From Paenibacillus eucommiae (GTDB lineage: Bacteria > Bacillota > Bacilli > Paenibacillales > NBRC-103111): 48,533 bases of DNA. Shown here piece after piece: positions 1 to 7,770 of this stretch (its first letter is position 1; each line of letters opens with the position of its first letter). The stretch covers positions 1-48,533 of the forward strand of contig NZ_JAGGLB010000055.1 in the NCBI RefSeq assembly GCF_017874215.1, given 5' to 3'. The translations under genes and the position numbers were made by a program. The notes beneath the pieces were generated by a model. That model was not told where the DNA came from and did no database searches. It saw nothing but the letters and a program-made list of their open reading frames with translations.

Positions 1-60
1 TAATACCACGCACTGGTAACCTTATCCATATTTCCATATCGTTGTCGCTTCCACCACACT

Positions 61-149
61 CTACTGCCCGTTAGCTTAATAAAAACAAGGAGCAATTGCC
101 GCGGCAAACTGCTCCTTGTATCGTTCAACTAACGTTTCCGTTAGCTTAA
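61..149 (-). repeat. attC-like site 1 (complete)
   Basis: Left box CTGCCCGTTAGCTTAA, then a near-perfect palindrome built on GGAGCA/TTGCCGCGGCAA/TGCTCC, then the right part TTCAACTAACG-TTTCC-GTTAGCTTAA. The inner arms GTTAG(C)TTAA and TTCAACTAAC pair with unpaired bases, as in integron attC sites. The same palindrome recurs at 13119-13211 and 46186-46276. Confidence 0.75.
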
Positions 150-242
150 GGATTTACCGAAACAGGTACATTCTTCGCGGTTTAAGTACTTACCATAATT
201 GCCCATAAAGACCGCGCGTCATAGGCCACCGGTCCGTTCTAT

Positions 243-434
243 GTGTTGCGCGACGAAGTCGGCACGCTAGATTGGGCCGTCGCCTTGCAGCAGTTGCTCG
301 ATCTCTTTGGCGAAATCGCCACGAAGGCAGGAAAGCGCCTCTCGGCACTGATTCAGCGTCAACTCCAGCATTGGATTGCCAGTCTGCCCAGCTACATCAA
401 GGCTTGTTTGCCGATTTCATGCTGCGAAAGTTGA
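243..434 (+). pseudogene. C-terminal relic of a transposase (IS4-like, tentative)
   Basis: A 63-codon open stretch from a GTG without a clear ribosome binding site. The peptide (DEVGTLDWAVALQQLLDLF, then QHWIASLPSYIKACL) resembles the extreme C-terminus of IS4-type transposases as I remember them, and nothing upstream supplies the catalytic part. It lies between attC-like site 1 and the stop of the minus-strand gene that follows, so an insertion sequence may have entered this cassette and then been lost. The assignment is from memory of family sequence and is weak. Confidence 0.3.
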
Positions 435-439
435 GTTTG

Positions 440-1132
440 TTAATCTAAATATTTTGTAAACGTGCTATCTTTCTGTCCTGGAACTTTATCCCTATTTCCT
501 CGCATCACACACATGCTGGCTTCGCCAGCGAAATAGCTCGTAAATTTGCCTGCCGGATGACGGTAGCCTTCGCGGCGTAGCCAGGCATGAGCAAGAGAAC
601 CCATATAAGTAGCATTACCAACTCCAGTGTTGTCAAGTGCAATCGGATTAAATGTGACGGTTAATGAGTTGGTTTCTGGATCGGAGGCATTAACGCCTTT
701 AACGACCGTTAAACTGTTTGATTTCTTGTACATAATATACGCTTTGGCGGCTCGACCGAAACCGTTCGCCGCAATCTGTGCCGTAAAGCCATCCATCTGT
801 ACAGATGCTGCTGCACTGCCGTTTGCAAGCTTCTCTTCAAACCAAACGGGGGCTAAATTAAATCTAGCATATTTTTTACAACATGATTGATATCTAGAAG
901 AGCCTTGTTCATCTAACTGTTGATAATGCTCCCGCCAAAAGCCTAATGCGCCAGCAATCAAAGTACGAATACGATTAACTTGTGCAGTCGTAAACCTAGT
1001 ATCCACGTAAAACGTCATTGCAGCTGGCATTGCTTCGGACACAGGAGCCTCTGGAACCGTCAACGTTATTTTCTTATACGTTGCGGATACATGCGCTTTT
1101 GGCACGCCTTGGCGGCGTCTTTTCTCCTTCAA
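440..1132 (-). CDS. hypothetical protein, 230 aa
   Basis: Not recognised. It starts at TTG (1132), with AAGGAG 8-9 bases upstream; an ATG inside the Shine-Dalgarno region is in another frame. The N-terminus is basic (KEKRRRQG). A C-terminal block with Trp, His, Pro, Gly and Cys (HAWLRREGYRHPAG, SYFAGEASMCVMRGN) looks like a conserved core. No signal peptide or membrane helix is visible. It faces the plus-strand NlpC/P60 gene head to head, and both lie between attC-like sites 1 and 2. The reading frame looks genuine because its composition is even and the start is well placed; function is unknown. Confidence 0.65.
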   Translation of the reverse strand: MKEKRRRQGVPKAHVSATYKKITLTVPEAPVSEAMPAAMTFYVDTRFTTAQVNRIRTLIAGALGFWREHYQQLDEQGSSRYQSCCKKYARFNLAPVWFEEKLANGSAAASVQMDGFTAQIAANGFGRAAKAYIMYKKSNSLTVVKGVNASDPETNSLTVTFNPIALDNTGVGNATYMGSLAHAWLRREGYRHPAGKFTSYFAGEASMCVMRGNRDKVPGQKDSTFTKYLD

Positions 1133-1281
1133 AAGAAATCATCTCCTTCCAATAAACTAATTTATGCGAACGCGAATAGAAAGTGAGAGGTGTAATCCTA
1201 GGTTATTGTGGATTTTCCAGCTAAATTTCATCTTCGCTATGTTCAAACATAAACTAGTATGTGGAGAGGAGGGCTGCGCGT

Positions 1282-1665
1282 ATGTCAAGCCGCGAAAAGA
1301 AAATGCTGAAATACGCGAAGAGCTTCGTTGGTATGCAGTTTAGGCGTAATCCGCCTTCTCTTGAAATCGACTGCTCTCAGTTTACGCAAATGGTATTTGC
1401 GAAAGTTGGCGTTAGCCTGCCGCGTACCTCGCAAGACCAAGCTAAACAAGGCGTTGCGGTCAGCTTTGCTGACCTACGCCTTGGCGATTTAGTCTTTTAT
1501 CATATACCGGAACGTAACGCTGCCAAAGGCAGCATAGGGCATGTCGCCATTTATGCAGGCAAAGGGAAGATTGTCCATTGTTTGCCAACGTCTAATTTCT
1601 TCTTAACCGATATGAACAAACCATACTGGAAAACGAAATATTTGTTTGCGAGAAGGGTTTTATAA
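1282..1665 (+). CDS. NlpC/P60 family cysteine peptidase
   Basis: A 127-residue single-domain NlpC/P60 peptidase. The catalytic Cys lies in DCSQFTQMVF and the catalytic His in GHVAIYAG; a Leu-Pro-Arg-Thr-Ser motif and GDLVFY lie between them, as expected for enzymes that cut gamma-D-Glu-meso-DAP or similar cell-wall peptide bonds. No signal peptide or wall-binding domain is visible, so it may act on imported or cytosolic peptides, or be exported another way. The ATG at 1282 is preferred to the GTG at 1261 because GGAGAGGAGGG lies at the right distance. It is one of the few plus-strand genes in the array, and a hairpin follows at 1667-1701. Confidence 0.85.
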   Translation: MSSREKKMLKYAKSFVGMQFRRNPPSLEIDCSQFTQMVFAKVGVSLPRTSQDQAKQGVAVSFADLRLGDLVFYHIPERNAAKGSIGHVAIYAGKGKIVHCLPTSNFFLTDMNKPYWKTKYLFARRVL

Positions 1666-1666
1666 C

Positions 1667-1701
1667 AAAGAAAGAACCAGACCTGGTATGGTTCTTTCTT
1701 T
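1667..1701 (+). terminator. hairpin after the NlpC/P60 gene
   Basis: A 13-bp perfect stem (AAAGAAAGAACCA with its complement) and a 9-nt loop begin just after the stop codon. The 3' arm ends in CTTT but no longer U-tract follows, so terminator strength is uncertain. Confidence 0.55.
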
Positions 1702-1745
1702 AAAAAAATGTGCTCTTTTGTACAACCTTAATAATACCACATATT

Positions 1746-1830
1746 GGAACTATCCTGCCCGTTAGCGTAACGAAGGCCGCCGCTGCAGCCCGTTCTTTAA
1801 TGTTGAGCTATCGTTTCCCGTTAGCGTAAA
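1746..1830 (-). repeat. attC-like site 2 (complete)
   Basis: Left AACTATCCTGCCCGTTAGCG and right GAGCTATCGTTTCCCGTTAG flank a GC-rich central region. The cupin cassette stop codon (1834) lies 4 bases beyond the right box. Confidence 0.75.
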
Positions 1831-1833
1831 GTT

Positions 1834-2177
1834 CTAATCGATCAACATCCTATCACCCTTACTTGTAGGTTGAGATACGACCAAAAATTCAATTTCATTG
1901 TTAGACTTATTGAACATTTGATGAGGGACTAAAGGAGGAACCTCTGCTCCTTCTTGTGGATTTAAGATAACCTCTTTACCATCAATCTCAATCGTTGCAG
2001 TCCCAGATAAGACAAAGAAAAATTGTCGTGATTTTTCATGAAAGTGCCTTACTTCTGCGGTGTTTGCTGGCATTTTTTCATGAATTATACTCAAATTTCC
2101 TGATTTTTTATTAAATGCCATCCATCACATTTATCACCCCAAATATAATGTTCAGCACTCTTATTGCTTATTTTCAT
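1834..2177 (-). pseudogene. cupin-2 domain protein, frameshifted near the N-terminus
   Basis: A small single-domain cupin. The metal-binding first motif is visible (RHFHEKSRQFFFVLSG), followed by PLVPHQMFN. An ATG-started open frame begins at 2121, but the natural start is the ATG at 2177, preceded by AAAGGGG. From there the frame reads KSAEHYIWGD and CDGWHLIK, which is the usual cupin N-terminus, then shifts at the run of six A (minus strand; plus 2104-2109). One more A would restore 114 codons. This is either a real frameshift or a homopolymer sequencing error. Cassette between attC-like sites 2 and 3. Confidence 0.75.
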
Positions 2178-2195
2178 GTTAGTAGACCCCTTTGA

Positions 2196-2291
2196 GTAAT
2201 CTGCCAGTTACTTCAACAAAGGCTGCTGTACATATTCGTGGCAACCCCGTTAATTCCCTTTAGTTAACTATTGTTCTCTGATAGCTCAATT
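2196..2291 (-). repeat. attC-like site 3 (degenerate)
   Basis: Left box CTGCCAGTTACTTCAA and right part AGTTAACTATTG-TTCTCTG-ATAGCTCAA keep the layout but have diverged. The nucleotidyltransferase stop codon lies inside the right box. Confidence 0.6.
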
Positions 2292-3128
2292 CCCTTGTAA
2301 GATGTCTTTGAATTTCATACGGGCATAGTTTCTGAAGGAGAGAAGGCTAGTTTTGTCCCATTCCTTTCCACCCGTTCTTCTTTGCTCCTCATTTACTGCA
2401 TCCGAAGAACGATAAACATCAAGTGCTCGTTGAATCAATTGATGATACTCCTGTGGTAAATGTTTGATTCCCCATTCACCGCCTTCATCTTTACTGTGTA
2501 CTTTCTGATCATCTTCTCTATGCAGTTGAAATACACGGCAAATGTTCAATACACTATAAAAGGGCGTCTCTAGAATATGCTCATCTTGGAGTATCCAATT
2601 AAAATCGTCCATGACAGAATCTATTAAATACTGCCAATTTACTTTGCCAAATATATCTGATATGGGTTTACCATATAAACAAATGCCACGTTGCGTTACA
2701 TAGGTTAAATGTGAGGGTAGGTCAACGTCTGTTCTCTCTTTACTATAATCTATTTCATCTTTGAGTATCTTCTCATGCCATCCCGAGCTGTAATGAACTT
2801 CAAAAGGTGTCGGATTGGGGACTTGCCTTACTACCTCTGCCGTGATAACACTAAGTTCAACATTACCAGTCGTAGGCCTGTTGACCGCCTCGTTGGCGAT
2901 AGAGACTCCAACTATTTTTGCCAAATCGGCTGCTAATTTGCCGTTAACTACCACAATCAGATCTATGTCACTTTTGGGACGATAGTAACAGCCCATAGCT
3001 AATGAACCGTGGAGATAGATACCTATCAACTGATTTCCCAGAATAGTTTTCAACTGTTCTAACAGTTTTTCAACGAATTGTGTGATATCTTCATCACAAT
3101 AAGACCAGACTTGTGCTCTATTAGCCAT
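2286..3128 (-). CDS. aminoglycoside nucleotidyltransferase-like protein (ANT/AadA type)
   Basis: The N-terminal nucleotidyltransferase domain carries the GS...DxD signature (GSLAMGCYYRPKSDIDLIVV) that binds the metal-nucleotide. The C-terminal half is helical, of the DUF4111 type, as in AadA and ANT(9) enzymes that adenylylate streptomycin or spectinomycin. Length is about 280 residues, close to that family. The frame is open from 3149, but GAAGGA lies about 9 bases before the third candidate ATG (3128), which I prefer. Whether it confers resistance cannot be told from sequence. The gene opens 60 bases from the 3' end of the group II intron, which sits in the preceding attC-like site. Confidence 0.8.
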   Translation of the reverse strand: MANRAQVWSYCDEDITQFVEKLLEQLKTILGNQLIGIYLHGSLAMGCYYRPKSDIDLIVVVNGKLAADLAKIVGVSIANEAVNRPTTGNVELSVITAEVVRQVPNPTPFEVHYSSGWHEKILKDEIDYSKERTDVDLPSHLTYVTQRGICLYGKPISDIFGKVNWQYLIDSVMDDFNWILQDEHILETPFYSVLNICRVFQLHREDDQKVHSKDEGGEWGIKHLPQEYHQLIQRALDVYRSSDAVNEEQRRTGGKEWDKTSLLSFRNYARMKFKDILQGN

Positions 3129-3169
3129 CGACATCATTCCTTCTGTCATCGTAACGATGGATTTATTTG

Positions 3170-4086
3170 CTCTATCGCCATGCTATCGTCAGCAATAGGT
3201 AAGCGTTTGATGCGATCTCAGGCTTTTCCCCTGCTCCACACCGGACGTGCCAGTTTCCCATCATCCGGCGCTCCCTCTAACGGAACGTACTAGATCATAA
3301 GTTCCATGTTACTTAAGGATAGGGGATGTTTTATGATCCCAATATCGTTAAGCTTGCACTGTGGCAACACTGCTTTAAAGAAGTGTTGTTCCCACGTTCC
3401 TACCCGACCGGTGCAATTCACGTTTGGAAAACAACCGTTTCTTTTCCGTTAGACTTGGGGCTGTTCCTCCACTCCCATTATGGAAGATTCATCAGTCGTG
3501 CCCCTGCCCTCACAAGGATGAATGCATTTCGGCTATTGCCTTATAGCAACCGCTTCGGGTGACAGCCCTTGTTGCAGCGTCCCTTGTTTTCCAAGTACCT
3601 TACATCCTAGCTATCACGTTCTGGACTTAGGTGCTCCCTGTGAGCCTGTGAGTTGGATGCCGCCATCGTTCGGCATAGCGTATTTCAGAGGACACATTTT
3701 TACTTTACGCCACTCACCCCATCGCTTGATGGTCCATAGGCTTTCCCTATGTTCTAACTTTAGACCCGTACATTCGGTTGTTCGTCAGTTCCTTCTGGGG
3801 AACATTCTCACCATATCCAGTTTTTCAGCCGCGCGGCATATCCGTTGGCATACCTTTTCCGAAGGAATGGCTCCAGCCTCCGTTCTGCCGAATCTACCTG
3901 TTCTTCACACCTCATGACCTGTCAGCCATGACGCATGCAGGAGTATTGGCGGGATGGTTTCGAGATACATGGTTCCGTCATTCCCATCCTCGGTTGTAAA
4001 GTTAAGATTACTTTCTGTAATTTCCTGCCTTTCACGCTTATGGCGCTTATAGCAGAACTTGTCGTGCGGTGTCCGTTGGCGTAATA
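3170..4086 (-). repeat. attC-like site 4, split by a group II intron
   Basis: The left half (...CATGCTATC, ending at 3187) and the right half (GTGTCCGTTGGCGTAAT, from 4069) join to GCTATCGTGTCCGTTGGCGTAAT. This matches the right part of the other sites (GCTATCGTGTCCCGTTAGCGTAAT), so the intron entered the L'-R' region. Confidence 0.65.
3188..4068 (-). mobile_element. ORF-less group II intron
   Basis: On the minus strand a canonical domain V is present at about 3245-3282: AGCGCCGGATGATGGGAAAC followed by TGGCACGTCCGGTGT, including the catalytic AGC triad, the GAAA tetraloop and the CG bulge. A domain VI-like stem follows and the 3' end is near 3188 (...GCTGAC). Upstream lie about 700 bases of domain I-III-like sequence, including a CATGAGGTGTGAAGAACAGG block known from bacterial group II introns. 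Domain IV is only a short GATCATAA/TTATGATC hairpin, so no reverse transcriptase is encoded. The 5' boundary (near 4068, CGCACGACAAG) departs from the usual GUGYG and is set from the attC junction, plus or minus 2 bases. The plus-strand open frames inside this interval are not genes. Confidence 0.8.
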
Positions 4087-4127
4087 TCTACAACGCCTTG
4101 TTTAGGGAGACGACGATAACTCTATTG

Positions 4128-4580
4128 TTATTGTCGATTTTCCCAATCATCCAGATACATGTTCTGCGTATGTGAACATGTATCTATTTCCAAGGGGCAA
4201 ATAAATTCAAGCTGGTTCTCGTCGGGGTCTCGAAAGTATATTACTGCATGTGAATGGGGTAAATTTACAAGAACTATTGGAGAAATAGGTTGGAACCCGA
4301 ACGCCTCATGGACATCAATTCCCCGTTCTTTAAGCCATAATTTCGCTTTCTTCATATCTTGATAATCAACTTGGAATGCAATATGGCGTAGAGAAGGATG
4401 ATTCGGAGCGTTCACATGTTCGGATTCCCATAATCCCAGCCAACTCTTCCCCTTCTCAATCCAGAAAAAGGCTAGCCCTTTTGATTTGTGCGCCATCTCC
4501 AGTCCTATATTTTGATAAAACTCTATAGACCGCGACAAATCACTTACTGGTAAGTGTGCTTCATAAAGACCCCTTATCAT
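4128..4580 (-). CDS. VOC family protein (glyoxalase/bleomycin-resistance fold)
   Basis: A 150-residue protein with two beta-alpha-beta-beta-beta units: RGLYEAHLPVSDLSRSIEFY at the N-terminus, then IAFQV, and a C-terminal HAVIYFRDPDENQLEFICP with the typical Glu ligand. Possible roles are a metal-dependent thiol transferase such as FosB-like enzymes, a dioxygenase, or a drug-binding protein; sequence alone does not choose. The ATG at 4580 follows AAGGAGGAATATGTC. Cassette between attC-like sites 4 and 5; the stop lies about 40 bases from the conserved box, a longer tail than most. Confidence 0.8.
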   Translation of the reverse strand: MIRGLYEAHLPVSDLSRSIEFYQNIGLEMAHKSKGLAFFWIEKGKSWLGLWESEHVNAPNHPSLRHIAFQVDYQDMKKAKLWLKERGIDVHEAFGFQPISPIVLVNLPHSHAVIYFRDPDENQLEFICPLEIDTCSHTQNMYLDDWENRQ

Positions 4581-4705
4581 GACATATTCCTCCTTTGTCC
4601 CATCAAGTATTTTATTAAGTTGATTATCTGTTAGGCAAGTTTGCCCGTTTACTTCAATGATCTGCTTTTTTCTTTATTTTACCACAATCAAGGTCCAGGT
4701 CCATT

Positions 4706-4798
4706 GAACTATCCTGCCCGTTAGCGCAACGTGGCTTCCGATAATGCCGGCAGCCGCGTTTTAATTATTTATTAAGCTATCGTGTCTCATTAGTTCAA
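4706..4798 (-). repeat. attC-like site 5 (complete)
   Basis: AACTATCCTGCCCGTTAGCG at the left; TTAAGCTATCGTGTCTCATT then AGTTCAAAA at the right. The inner palindrome is of the ACGNGGCTNCCG...CGGCAGCCNCGT family, shared with sites 7, 11 and others. Confidence 0.75.
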
Positions 4799-4809
4799 AA
4801 CCACAACCT

Positions 4810-5280
4810 CTATAAAAATGACATATATACACCCTTACCTTGTATTAATTTAAATCCAAGTTGCTTGTACAAAGTACGAGCAGGGGCATTATCATCATCT
4901 GTTTCGAGCTGTAATCGTGTTGCTTTATTAGAAATAGCTAAATCAATGGCATGCTCCATTAGTTTCCTGCCAACACCCTTCTTTCTATGCTTCGATGATG
5001 AATATAAAGCCTCTATACGCAATACTGGGTAGCCTTTGCTGATTGAGAAGCTCCAGGAAAGGATAATGAACCCAATATATTCATGATCCTGCTTAGCTAA
5101 ATAACAATTAGATGAGCCGTCATTAATAAACCTATTTAAGATCTGTTCACATTGTTCTAGATGCTCTGGTGATGGATCTGATTCGTCCACTCCATTGGAA
5201 GAAGAATTTAAGTAGCCTGCTATCAAATTTTTGACTTTAGGAATATGAGATTCATCAAGAGGTATGATTTCTATATTCAA
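4810..5280 (-). CDS. GNAT family N-acetyltransferase
   Basis: A 156-residue GNAT. Motif A reads HRKKGVGRKLMEHAI (R/Q-x-x-G-x-G/A acetyl-CoA pyrophosphate loop) and the C-terminal motif B reads NAPARTLYKQLGFKLIQG. The N-terminus (IIPLDESHIPKVKNLIAGYL) is the usual first strand and helix. The acyl acceptor is unknown; the family includes antibiotic and protein acetyltransferases. Start ATG 5280 follows GGGAGGG. It is AT-rich, unlike the other GNATs in the window. Cassette between sites 5 and 6. Confidence 0.85.
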   Translation of the reverse strand: MNIEIIPLDESHIPKVKNLIAGYLNSSSNGVDESDPSPEHLEQCEQILNRFINDGSSNCYLAKQDHEYIGFIILSWSFSISKGYPVLRIEALYSSSKHRKKGVGRKLMEHAIDLAISNKATRLQLETDDDNAPARTLYKQLGFKLIQGKGVYMSFL

Positions 5281-5337
5281 TAAAATCCCTCCCGTGCAAA
5301 ATTAAAATCTAAATATAAATAATTCATGAAATAATGT

Positions 5338-5428
5338 CAGTATCCTGCCCGTTCGTTAAAAAACGGCAGCTGAATAAACGGCTGCTGTTACTTTGTCTTT
5401 TATTGATCTATCGTACCCGTTAGCTTAA
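5338..5428 (-). repeat. attC-like site 6 (complete)
   Basis: TATCCTGCCCGTTCGTTAA left, CGGCAGC...GCTGCTG palindrome, and TTGATCTATCGTACCCGTTA right. The stop codon TAA of the next gene (5420-5422) lies inside the GCTAAC box. Confidence 0.75.
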
Positions 5429-5761
5429 TCCATGGTCGTCATCAATTATCCATGAAAACTCTTTAGCAATTGCGCTTGCAATTCCAGATAATGCTTGTTC
5501 TATGATTTCATCTATGTAGCTGGGAACATCAATTTCAATCAGATTTATTTCTTCAATACCATCAAGGGTGTTAAAGGCGTAGCTCCCATTAGGGTTAGCG
5601 GCAATTCCTGTAGCTTTAACAAATTGCCCATTGATTTCTTTAATAAATTTCAGGTGACTAACCTTTACGAATCCTAAGTTAGAGGTTATGTAATGTTCCA
5701 GTAACTTCGATTCAATTTTTGTAAAATACATCTCAGAATGGATACTTATATAATCATACAT
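5420..5761 (-). CDS. hypothetical protein, 113 aa
   Basis: Not recognised. An acidic, soluble-looking protein. The C-terminus has a helical stretch (IDEIIEQALSGIASAIAKEF) and ends WIIDDDHGLS. The start ATG (5761) follows GAGGAG. The final Ser codon and TAA stop are contributed by the attC-like box, so the 3' end of the frame is set by the recombination-type site. A frameshifted small gene lies immediately upstream on the same strand. Confidence 0.65.
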   Translation of the reverse strand: MYDYISIHSEMYFTKIESKLLEHYITSNLGFVKVSHLKFIKEINGQFVKATGIAANPNGSYAFNTLDGIEEINLIEIDVPSYIDEIIEQALSGIASAIAKEFSWIIDDDHGLS

Positions 5762-5803
5762 AAATTCTCCTCACTCTTTGTCTCCATTAGTTGAACCCAC
5801 ACT

Positions 5804-5966
5804 TTATGGTTTTAATCCCGTTTGTAAGACGTCAAAATATTCATTTAATATTTCATTGAAATCGGGATCTTCAGGTAACTTCTCAATGTATCTCCATAGA
5901 AATAAAATACTCTTTCAGTTCATCCTTTTTGTCTTCTAACCATAACTTAAACTTAGTTCGTACCAT
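5804..5966 (-). pseudogene. small frameshifted gene, about 54 codons
   Basis: From ATG 5966 the frame reads MVRTKFKLWLEDKKDELKEY and then needs a one-base shift (extra T near 5895) to continue LFLWRYIEKLPEDPDFNEIL and end at TAA 5804. Both halves have coherent composition, so this is a decayed or mis-sequenced small helical protein of unknown function. A fragment resembling the right box (CATTAGTTGAA, near 5785) lies just beyond its 3' end. Confidence 0.5.
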
Positions 5967-6052
5967 TCCTTATCACCCTTTCATGAGGAAAAGCATAACA
6001 AATTTAATGTTAAAATTGAACCAAGATTGTTAATCAAAGTGTGGCACCACCA

Positions 6053-6147
6053 CGCATAACTGCCCGTTAGCGTAACGAGGCTGCCGATCGTTTTCTCGGC
6101 AGCCTCGTTGTCTTGGATGTTGTGCTCTCGTGTCCCGTTAGCGTAAT
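6053..6147 (-). repeat. attC-like site 7 (complete, near consensus)
   Basis: GCATAAC-TGCCC-GTTAGCGTAACG at the left, ACGAGGCTGCCG...CGGCAGCCTCGT palindrome, and TCGTGTCCCGTTAGCGTAAT at the right. Outer boxes GC(A)TAAC and GTTAGC pair with one extrahelical A; this is the clearest attC-type architecture in the window. Confidence 0.8.
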
Positions 6148-6213
6148 GAGGGGGTGCTTATATAAGTGCTTTTTGATATCTGATTTGACTAAGTTTCTAT
6201 ATCTCTAATAATT

Positions 6214-6675
6214 TCAAGGTAGAGCACGCGTGACATTGAGGTACATCCGCGGCGCCGGCCCACCCTGAGTGTTGGCGAAGCCACTGGCGACGAAGCCGAC
6301 GGATTCGTAAAACCCTATAGCGTGTGAGTTGGCGGTCACCTCTATACGCACACTGCGCCGCGCAATGTCTTCGATCAGGGCACTCGCGACGCCTTGGCGC
6401 ATCCAGTCAGGATCAGTGAACAGATCCTCGAGTTCGAGGAAGTCGTCGACAGGACGTGCTGACGCAAAGCCGACGACCCGCCCGTCAACAACAGCGACAC
6501 GCGCGAATGGCAACATCTCGTCGTCCCACACGAGCCACTCAGGATGAGTGGCGATGAGATCACGGTCGCCCTTGAATGTCAGCGACGCACGGCGAAAGAC
6601 ATCGCTCAGCGTGTCGACGTCGTCGTCAACTGCGCTTCTAATGACGAGGTTAGACAAATATAAAGACTTTTTCAT
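6214..6675 (-). CDS. GNAT family N-acetyltransferase, high-GC origin
   Basis: 153 residues. Strand 4 and motif A read LEDLFTDPDWMRQGVASALIEDI (Q-G-V-A acetyl-CoA loop), and the C-terminal motif reads NSHAIGFYESVGFVASG. Codons are strongly GC-rich and Arg/Ala/Val-heavy, like actinobacterial DNA, and contrast with both flanks. The first codons (MKKSLYLSNLVIRS) are AT-rich and follow AAAGGAG, as if a foreign coding region had gained a local start. About 65 bases lie between the stop and site 7. Substrate unknown. Confidence 0.85.
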   Translation of the reverse strand: MKKSLYLSNLVIRSAVDDDVDTLSDVFRRASLTFKGDRDLIATHPEWLVWDDEMLPFARVAVVDGRVVGFASARPVDDFLELEDLFTDPDWMRQGVASALIEDIARRSVRIEVTANSHAIGFYESVGFVASGFANTQGGPAPRMYLNVTRALP

Positions 6676-6895
6676 TCACGGTATTCTCCTTTTTATAGAA
6701 TTTTAAAGATAATGTTTTATTTTATGAGTGTATTACTATATTTATTGTTAGAAAAGTAGCCATGTATTGTAACTCCATGGCAGTTAAGTTGTGCAGGCGG
6801 GCCTTGTTTCTTAAGCAAAAGACTAATCACTCCTCTACACCGGATATCGGGGACAATTCGCGGTATCCTCCTTATGAGATTCATTGCTTGTTCCT

Positions 6896-7042
6896 TTGTC
6901 GGCAATCGGTCTATAATCTTGGTATATGTCGGCAATCGGATCATATTCTTGACATGGAGAAATGACAAGAATATGATCCGATAAATTAAAAAAGCCATCA
7001 TTTAGGCGGATATTAATCGGACTATGTTTTTGTCACCCGACA
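6896..7042. repeat. 147-bp palindromic element R1, copy a
   Basis: Bounded by TTGTCGG and CCGACAA. It contains a long hairpin (CGGATCATATTCTTG paired with CAAGAATATGATCCG) and ends in GGACTATGTTTTTGTCACCC. A nearly identical copy lies at 21121-21268. No coding capacity; it looks like a MITE. Its right end supplies the last codons and stop of the HAD gene at 7022-7666. Confidence 0.75.
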
Positions 7043-7666
7043 AATGTCCTTTAGTTCAATCAGAGTCTTGATTCGATAGCTGGCCTGTGAGAAATCATGT
7101 GTTTTTGTGAAGTCGTTGTGGACAATAGCACAGTCGATACCTGCCGCCACGGCTGAGTTCAACCCTCTGTTTGAATCCTCGACAACTAGAGTCTCTTCTT
7201 TGTTAGCTCCGAAGCGCTTTAGGCCGTTCAAGTATGGTTCCGGGTGCGGCTTGGTGCGCTCGTAGTCTTCGCGAACAAGGATGAAATCCATGAATTGTGT
7301 AATCTGGCGCTTTTCATGAATAAGTTGAAAATCCGCACGTTTTGCAGTCGTCACGATGGCCATGCGGACGTACTTTGACAGTTCGGCTAGCGTTTCAACT
7401 ACGCCTTCAATCTCTATGGCTTCTGTTCTTAGATATTCCTGATAATAGACGTTGCGGACCTCACGTTGCTTGCTGATGGTTTGTTCATCAATACCTGCCG
7501 CCCTAGCTTGAGACCAAGTGCCTAATGACTGGGTCATGTCGCGGAGGTATTGATCTTTATCCAAGGTAAATCCAATGTCAGCCAGAGCCCGTTCTCCCGC
7601 TTTGAAATACCAGAATTCAGTATCAACCAGAACACCATCATGATCAAAGAGTATGTATTTTTTCAT
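7022..7666 (-). CDS. HAD superfamily hydrolase, beta-phosphoglucomutase-like
   Basis: 214 residues. Motif I is FDHDGVLVDT (nucleophile and acid/base Asp), motif II lies around VTTAK, motif III is the Lys of TKPHPEPY, and motif IV is VVEDSNRGLNSA. A helical cap follows motif I, as in the PGMB/phosphonatase group. The substrate is probably a small phospho-metabolite. ATG 7666 is chosen because AAAGGAG precedes it; an upstream ATG at 7696 lacks one. The C-terminus (CRVTKT) is encoded by the end of element R1, so the original stop has been replaced. Confidence 0.85.
   Translation of the reverse strand: MKKYILFDHDGVLVDTEFWYFKAGERALADIGFTLDKDQYLRDMTQSLGTWSQARAAGIDEQTISKQREVRNVYYQEYLRTEAIEIEGVVETLAELSKYVRMAIVTTAKRADFQLIHEKRQITQFMDFILVREDYERTKPHPEPYLNGLKRFGANKEETLVVEDSNRGLNSAVAAGIDCAIVHNDFTKTHDFSQASYRIKTLIELKDICRVTKT
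7044..7060 (-). repeat. attC-like site 8, right box only
   Basis: TGTCCTTTAGTTCAAT matches the right box (TGTCCCGTTAGTTCAAT). The rest of the site is replaced by element R1. Confidence 0.5.
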
Positions 7667-7770
7667 TGTTTCGTTCTCCTTTCGCAACTGCGGCAACCAT
7701 GAGCGTATTCAAACTGTCTGCAAGTTGGTGCACTGAAATTTCGAATTACGCCCTGTCTGGTTAATGTCGC

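Noticed and set aside
3326..3999. Overlapping plus-strand open frames (Ser/Pro/His-rich) as genes
   Set aside because: They lie on the antisense strand of the group II intron ribozyme, overlap one another and have no ribosome binding sites or known motifs.
6717..7001. Minus-strand open frame of 94 codons
   Set aside because: It runs across element R1 and its peptide has no family resemblance; there is no conserved start. Treated as non-coding.
6896..7042. Element R1 as a simple rho-independent terminator
   Set aside because: It is repeated at 21121-21268 over 147 bp with conserved ends, including sequence outside the hairpin, and lacks a proper T-tract after the stem.
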